DNA from: Mucilaginibacter xinganensis
Lineage (GTDB): Bacteria; Bacteroidota; Bacteroidia; Sphingobacteriales; Sphingobacteriaceae
Direction of reading: 5' to 3'
Length of the DNA stretch: 40,314 nt
Assembly (NCBI GenBank): GCA_026225055.1
Contig: JAMFSA010000245.1
Coordinates: 1 to 40,314 of the forward strand
A program made the translations under genes and the position numbers. Shown one piece after another: positions 38,060-40,314 of the stretch. The notes beneath the pieces were generated by a model that was not told where the DNA came from, made no database searches, and saw only the letters and a list, made by a program, of their open reading frames with translations. How positions within the stretch are numbered: position 1 is the first letter of the stretch; every line of letters starts with the position of its first letter.

Positions 38060-39916
38060 ATGGCTAAAGTGTCTATCAATCTGGCAACAGGTTCAATACA
38101 AAAAGAAGAAATTATTGTCGGCATTGATTTGGGTACTACTAACTCGTTAGTAGCGTTCATCAATCCTGATAAAAATCCGCAGGTAATAAATGATGCAGGT
38201 AAGGGTGTATTAGTACCATCTATTGTGCACTTTTCAAACGCAGGAGATATTACCGTTGGTAACGAGGCTAAAGAATACTTAACAACCGACCCCAGCAATA
38301 CCATCTTCTCGGTAAAGCGCTTACTGGGCCGCTCCTATAAAGATATTGAGAACTATAAAAGCTTTTTCAGCTATAAAGTCATTGATGACGATAGCGAAAG
38401 CCTGGTAAAAATAAAAGTTGGCGACAAGTTTTATACACCGATAGAACTATCGGGCCTGATACTAAAAGAACTAAAAGCCCGTGCCGAACATGCCTTAAAA
38501 ACGCCTGTAAATCGTGCTGTAATAACCGTACCCGCCTATTTTAACGACTCACAACGCCAGGCAACCCGCGATGCAGGTAAATTAGCCGGCCTTGATGTTT
38601 TACGTATTGTAAACGAACCAACCGCGGCCAGCTTAGCTTACGGAATAGGCTTAAATCCGGAAGAAACAAAAACCATAGCAGTGTATGATCTGGGTGGTGG
38701 TACATTTGATGTATCTATCCTGCAAATTCAAAACGGCATCTTCGAGGTTTTAGCAACCAATGGCGATACCTTTTTAGGTGGCGATGATTTTGACAGCGCT
38801 ATTGTTGATTACTGGATCGACAAGAATCAGCTTAATAAAGCTGAACTGGTAGAGAACCATGAACTGGCCCAGCAATTACGTTTAAAGGCCGAAGAAGCTA
38901 AAAAATCGTTTGCGCATCAAAGCCTGTTTAATGAAAAGATCGGCGAGATCTGGTGCACGCTCGATAAGGCAACTTTTGAGCAACTGATATTGCCTAAGGT
39001 TGAACAAACCATTACAGCCTGTCGCAACGCATTGAAAGATGCAGGCTTAACCATTGATAAGATTGATGAAGTGGTAATGGTGGGCGGATCAACACGTACG
39101 GAATTAGTTAAAAAGAAGGTGGCTGAATTTTTCGGCCGCCCGGTGCATGATGAGGTTAACCCTGATGAAGTTGTTGCCCTCGGCGCTGCTATACAGGCCG
39201 ATATTTTAGCCGGTAACCGCAGCGATATTTTATTGCTGGATGTTACACCGCTTTCTTTAGGTATTGAAACCATGGGTGGTTTAATGGATGTGATCATCCC
39301 TCGTAACTCAAAAATACCTACTAAAGCAGGTAGACAATATACAACCTCTATCGACGGACAGGTAAATATGAAAATTGCTATTTACCAGGGCGAGCGCGAT
39401 TTGATCACCGAGAACCGCAAACTGGCAGAGTTTGATTTAAAAGGTATACCATCTATGCCGGCAGGTTTCCCTAAAGTTGATATTAACTTTTTACTGAATG
39501 CCGATGGCATATTAACCATACAAGCTATTGAACTGCGTTCAGGTGTAAAACAACAGGTTGAAGTAAAACCAACTTACGGCATAACCGACGACCAGGTAGA
39601 GCAAATGCTTTTGGATAGTATTACTCATGCTAAAGAAGATGTGGCCCAGCGTATGCTGATAGAGGCCCGTACCGAAGGTGAGCAAATGGTTTATACGGTT
39701 GAGCGCTTTATCCAAAAGAATAACAGCTTCTTATCAATCAGCGAACTAAGCGAAACTAATAAATATATACAAACCCTTAAAGAAGCCCTAACCAGCGGCA
39801 ACAAGGATTTGATCCATAAAGCGATTGATGAGCTGAATGAATTTACCCGCCCGTTTGCCGAGCGTTTAATGGATGTTGCAATAAGTACAGCTATGAAGGG
39901 AAAGAGTATTGAGTAA
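38060..39916 (+). CDS. hscA: HscA-type Hsp70 chaperone for Fe-S assembly
   Basis: This is a 618-residue Hsp70. The nucleotide-binding domain has IDLGTTNSLVA (22-32), AYFNDSQRQATRDAG, and VYDLGGGTFDVSIL. The substrate-binding domain begins at LLDVTPLSLGIETMGG. It resembles HscA more than DnaK: there is an N-terminal extension before the ATPase core. The core also contains LVPSIVHFSNAG and TIFSVKRLLGRSYKDI in the form seen in HscA. The acidic or Gly-rich DnaK C-terminal tail is missing. HscA helps transfer Fe-S clusters from IscU. No isc genes or HscB are adjacent, so a divergent paralogue remains possible. The gene is monocistronic, with a promoter upstream and a terminator-like hairpin at 39968-39989. 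Confidence 0.82.
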   Translation: MAKVSINLATGSIQKEEIIVGIDLGTTNSLVAFINPDKNPQVINDAGKGVLVPSIVHFSNAGDITVGNEAKEYLTTDPSNTIFSVKRLLGRSYKDIENYKSFFSYKVIDDDSESLVKIKVGDKFYTPIELSGLILKELKARAEHALKTPVNRAVITVPAYFNDSQRQATRDAGKLAGLDVLRIVNEPTAASLAYGIGLNPEETKTIAVYDLGGGTFDVSILQIQNGIFEVLATNGDTFLGGDDFDSAIVDYWIDKNQLNKAELVENHELAQQLRLKAEEAKKSFAHQSLFNEKIGEIWCTLDKATFEQLILPKVEQTITACRNALKDAGLTIDKIDEVVMVGGSTRTELVKKKVAEFFGRPVHDEVNPDEVVALGAAIQADILAGNRSDILLLDVTPLSLGIETMGGLMDVIIPRNSKIPTKAGRQYTTSIDGQVNMKIAIYQGERDLITENRKLAEFDLKGIPSMPAGFPKVDINFLLNADGILTIQAIELRSGVKQQVEVKPTYGITDDQVEQMLLDSITHAKEDVAQRMLIEARTEGEQMVYTVERFIQKNNSFLSISELSETNKYIQTLKEALTSGNKDLIHKAIDELNEFTRPFAERLMDVAISTAMKGKSIE

Positions 39917-39967
39917 TACCAATTGTCCTTCTGAGCGATAGCGAAGAATGACAATAAAGTAAACAAA

Positions 39968-39989
39968 AAGTCCCCGTTTCCGGGGACTT
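39968..39989 (-). terminator. Terminator of the coiled-coil protein gene (bidirectional)
   Basis: A 9-bp perfect stem AAGTCCCCG/CGGGGACTT (39968-39976 with 39981-39989) has a 4-nt loop. On the minus strand it starts 5 nt after the stop of the 96-residue gene and runs into TTTTTG. It can also serve the convergent hscA gene. Confidence 0.8.
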
Positions 39990-39994
39990 CTCAT

Positions 39995-40285
39995 TTATAG
40001 GTTCTTTATTTCTTCCTGCTCCTTCAGCGCAGCAATGTTATTACTGTTGCTGTAGCTATCGGTTTGGCTGGCGAAGTCTTCCAATATTGCCGCAATAGTG
40101 TCGAGGTTATCAGCTACCCTTTGGTGCATGTCCGGCAGGTCTTTTTCAAGCCTTTTATTGCCCAGATCGATATTGTCTACCTCTATCTTAGCAAGCTTTT
40201 GAATGATGGCCTGCTGACTATTTTTCAGATCTTCCAGTTCATGGACAATCTTCTCCATCAACGCAAATTTCTTTAACTTATCCAT
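39995..40285 (-). CDS. Small coiled-coil hypothetical protein, 96 aa
   Basis: I do not recognise a family. The protein is hydrophilic and helical. Residues 1-35 (from MDKLKKFALMEKIVHELEDL) show heptad-like spacing of hydrophobic residues, suggesting a coiled coil. A second helical stretch covers about 45-72 (LEKDLPDMHQRVADNLDTIAA). The tail has a Ser/Asn-rich linker (TDSYSNSNN) and ends in an acidic helix. It has no signal peptide, no cysteine and no transmembrane segment. It has its own terminator and converges on hscA. The coding call rests on frame length, codon use and the well-placed terminator. The upstream region is cut by the window edge 29 bp beyond the start. Confidence 0.65.
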   Translation of the reverse strand: MDKLKKFALMEKIVHELEDLKNSQQAIIQKLAKIEVDNIDLGNKRLEKDLPDMHQRVADNLDTIAAILEDFASQTDSYSNSNNIAALKEQEEIKNL

Positions 40286-40314
40286 AGTGTTGTCGTTTTT
40301 AAATTATATCAATA

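Overview
The window looks like a chromosomal segment of a Sphingobacteriaceae bacterium, with Mucilaginibacter or a close relative as my best guess. The evidence is moderate-to-low G+C, Bacteroidota-type promoters (TTG about 19-21 nt upstream of TAnnTTTG) with few Shine-Dalgarno sequences, and protein families typical of the group: a NagX-like DUF5009 protein, GH18, GH16 and GH37 secreted hydrolases, HscA, a GxxExxY protein, and an outer-membrane protease/propeller/barrel fusion. I see no tRNA, rRNA, IS element, prophage or CRISPR array.

Layout. Positions 1-7441 (minus strand) hold a catabolic array. The first half is a GntP/DsdX-like permease, a RidA-type protein, a D-threonine aldolase/D-serine dehydratase-like PLP enzyme and an M19 dipeptidase, packed 5-12 bp apart. 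The second half is a NagX-like membrane protein, a GH18 chitinase and a FucP/NagP-type sugar transporter cut by the left edge. Together they suggest scavenging of amino sugars and D-amino acids. Positions 7500-10130 carry a secreted GH16 glucanase and a periplasmic trehalase. Positions 10200-15620 carry a CDF metal transporter, a Crp/Fnr regulator, an atypical SDR, an HdeD-like protein, small proteins, and an Rrf2 regulator with an NAD(P)H-binding protein; the last two genes share a near-identical palindromic operator.

Positions 15625-19550 are a stress block. It holds a CLC-F type fluoride/proton antiporter preceded by what I read as a fluoride riboswitch, a redoxin-fold protein with no cysteine, a DUF4395 membrane protein and a 1-Cys peroxiredoxin. 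Positions 19863-29152 are a molybdenum-cofactor island: moaA-moeA-moaC-mobA-moeB on the minus strand, moaD-moaE on the plus strand, then fdhD, a DUF7009 gene and a YdeP-type molybdopterin oxidoreductase. Synthesis, sulfuration and one client enzyme therefore sit together. Three genes (moaA, moaE, mobA) appear to start at TTG or GTG.

Positions 29322-34246 (minus) hold galactose mutarotase, a HAD-IIA hydrolase, an APH-fold kinase-like protein, a frameshifted GxxExxY gene lying exactly between inverted repeats, and a glutamine-synthetase-like ligase. The right end has a gamma-glutamylcyclotransferase-like protein, a 951-residue outer-membrane fusion protein, the Hsp70 HscA and a small coiled-coil protein. 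At least three families of short palindromic intergenic repeats are scattered through the window.
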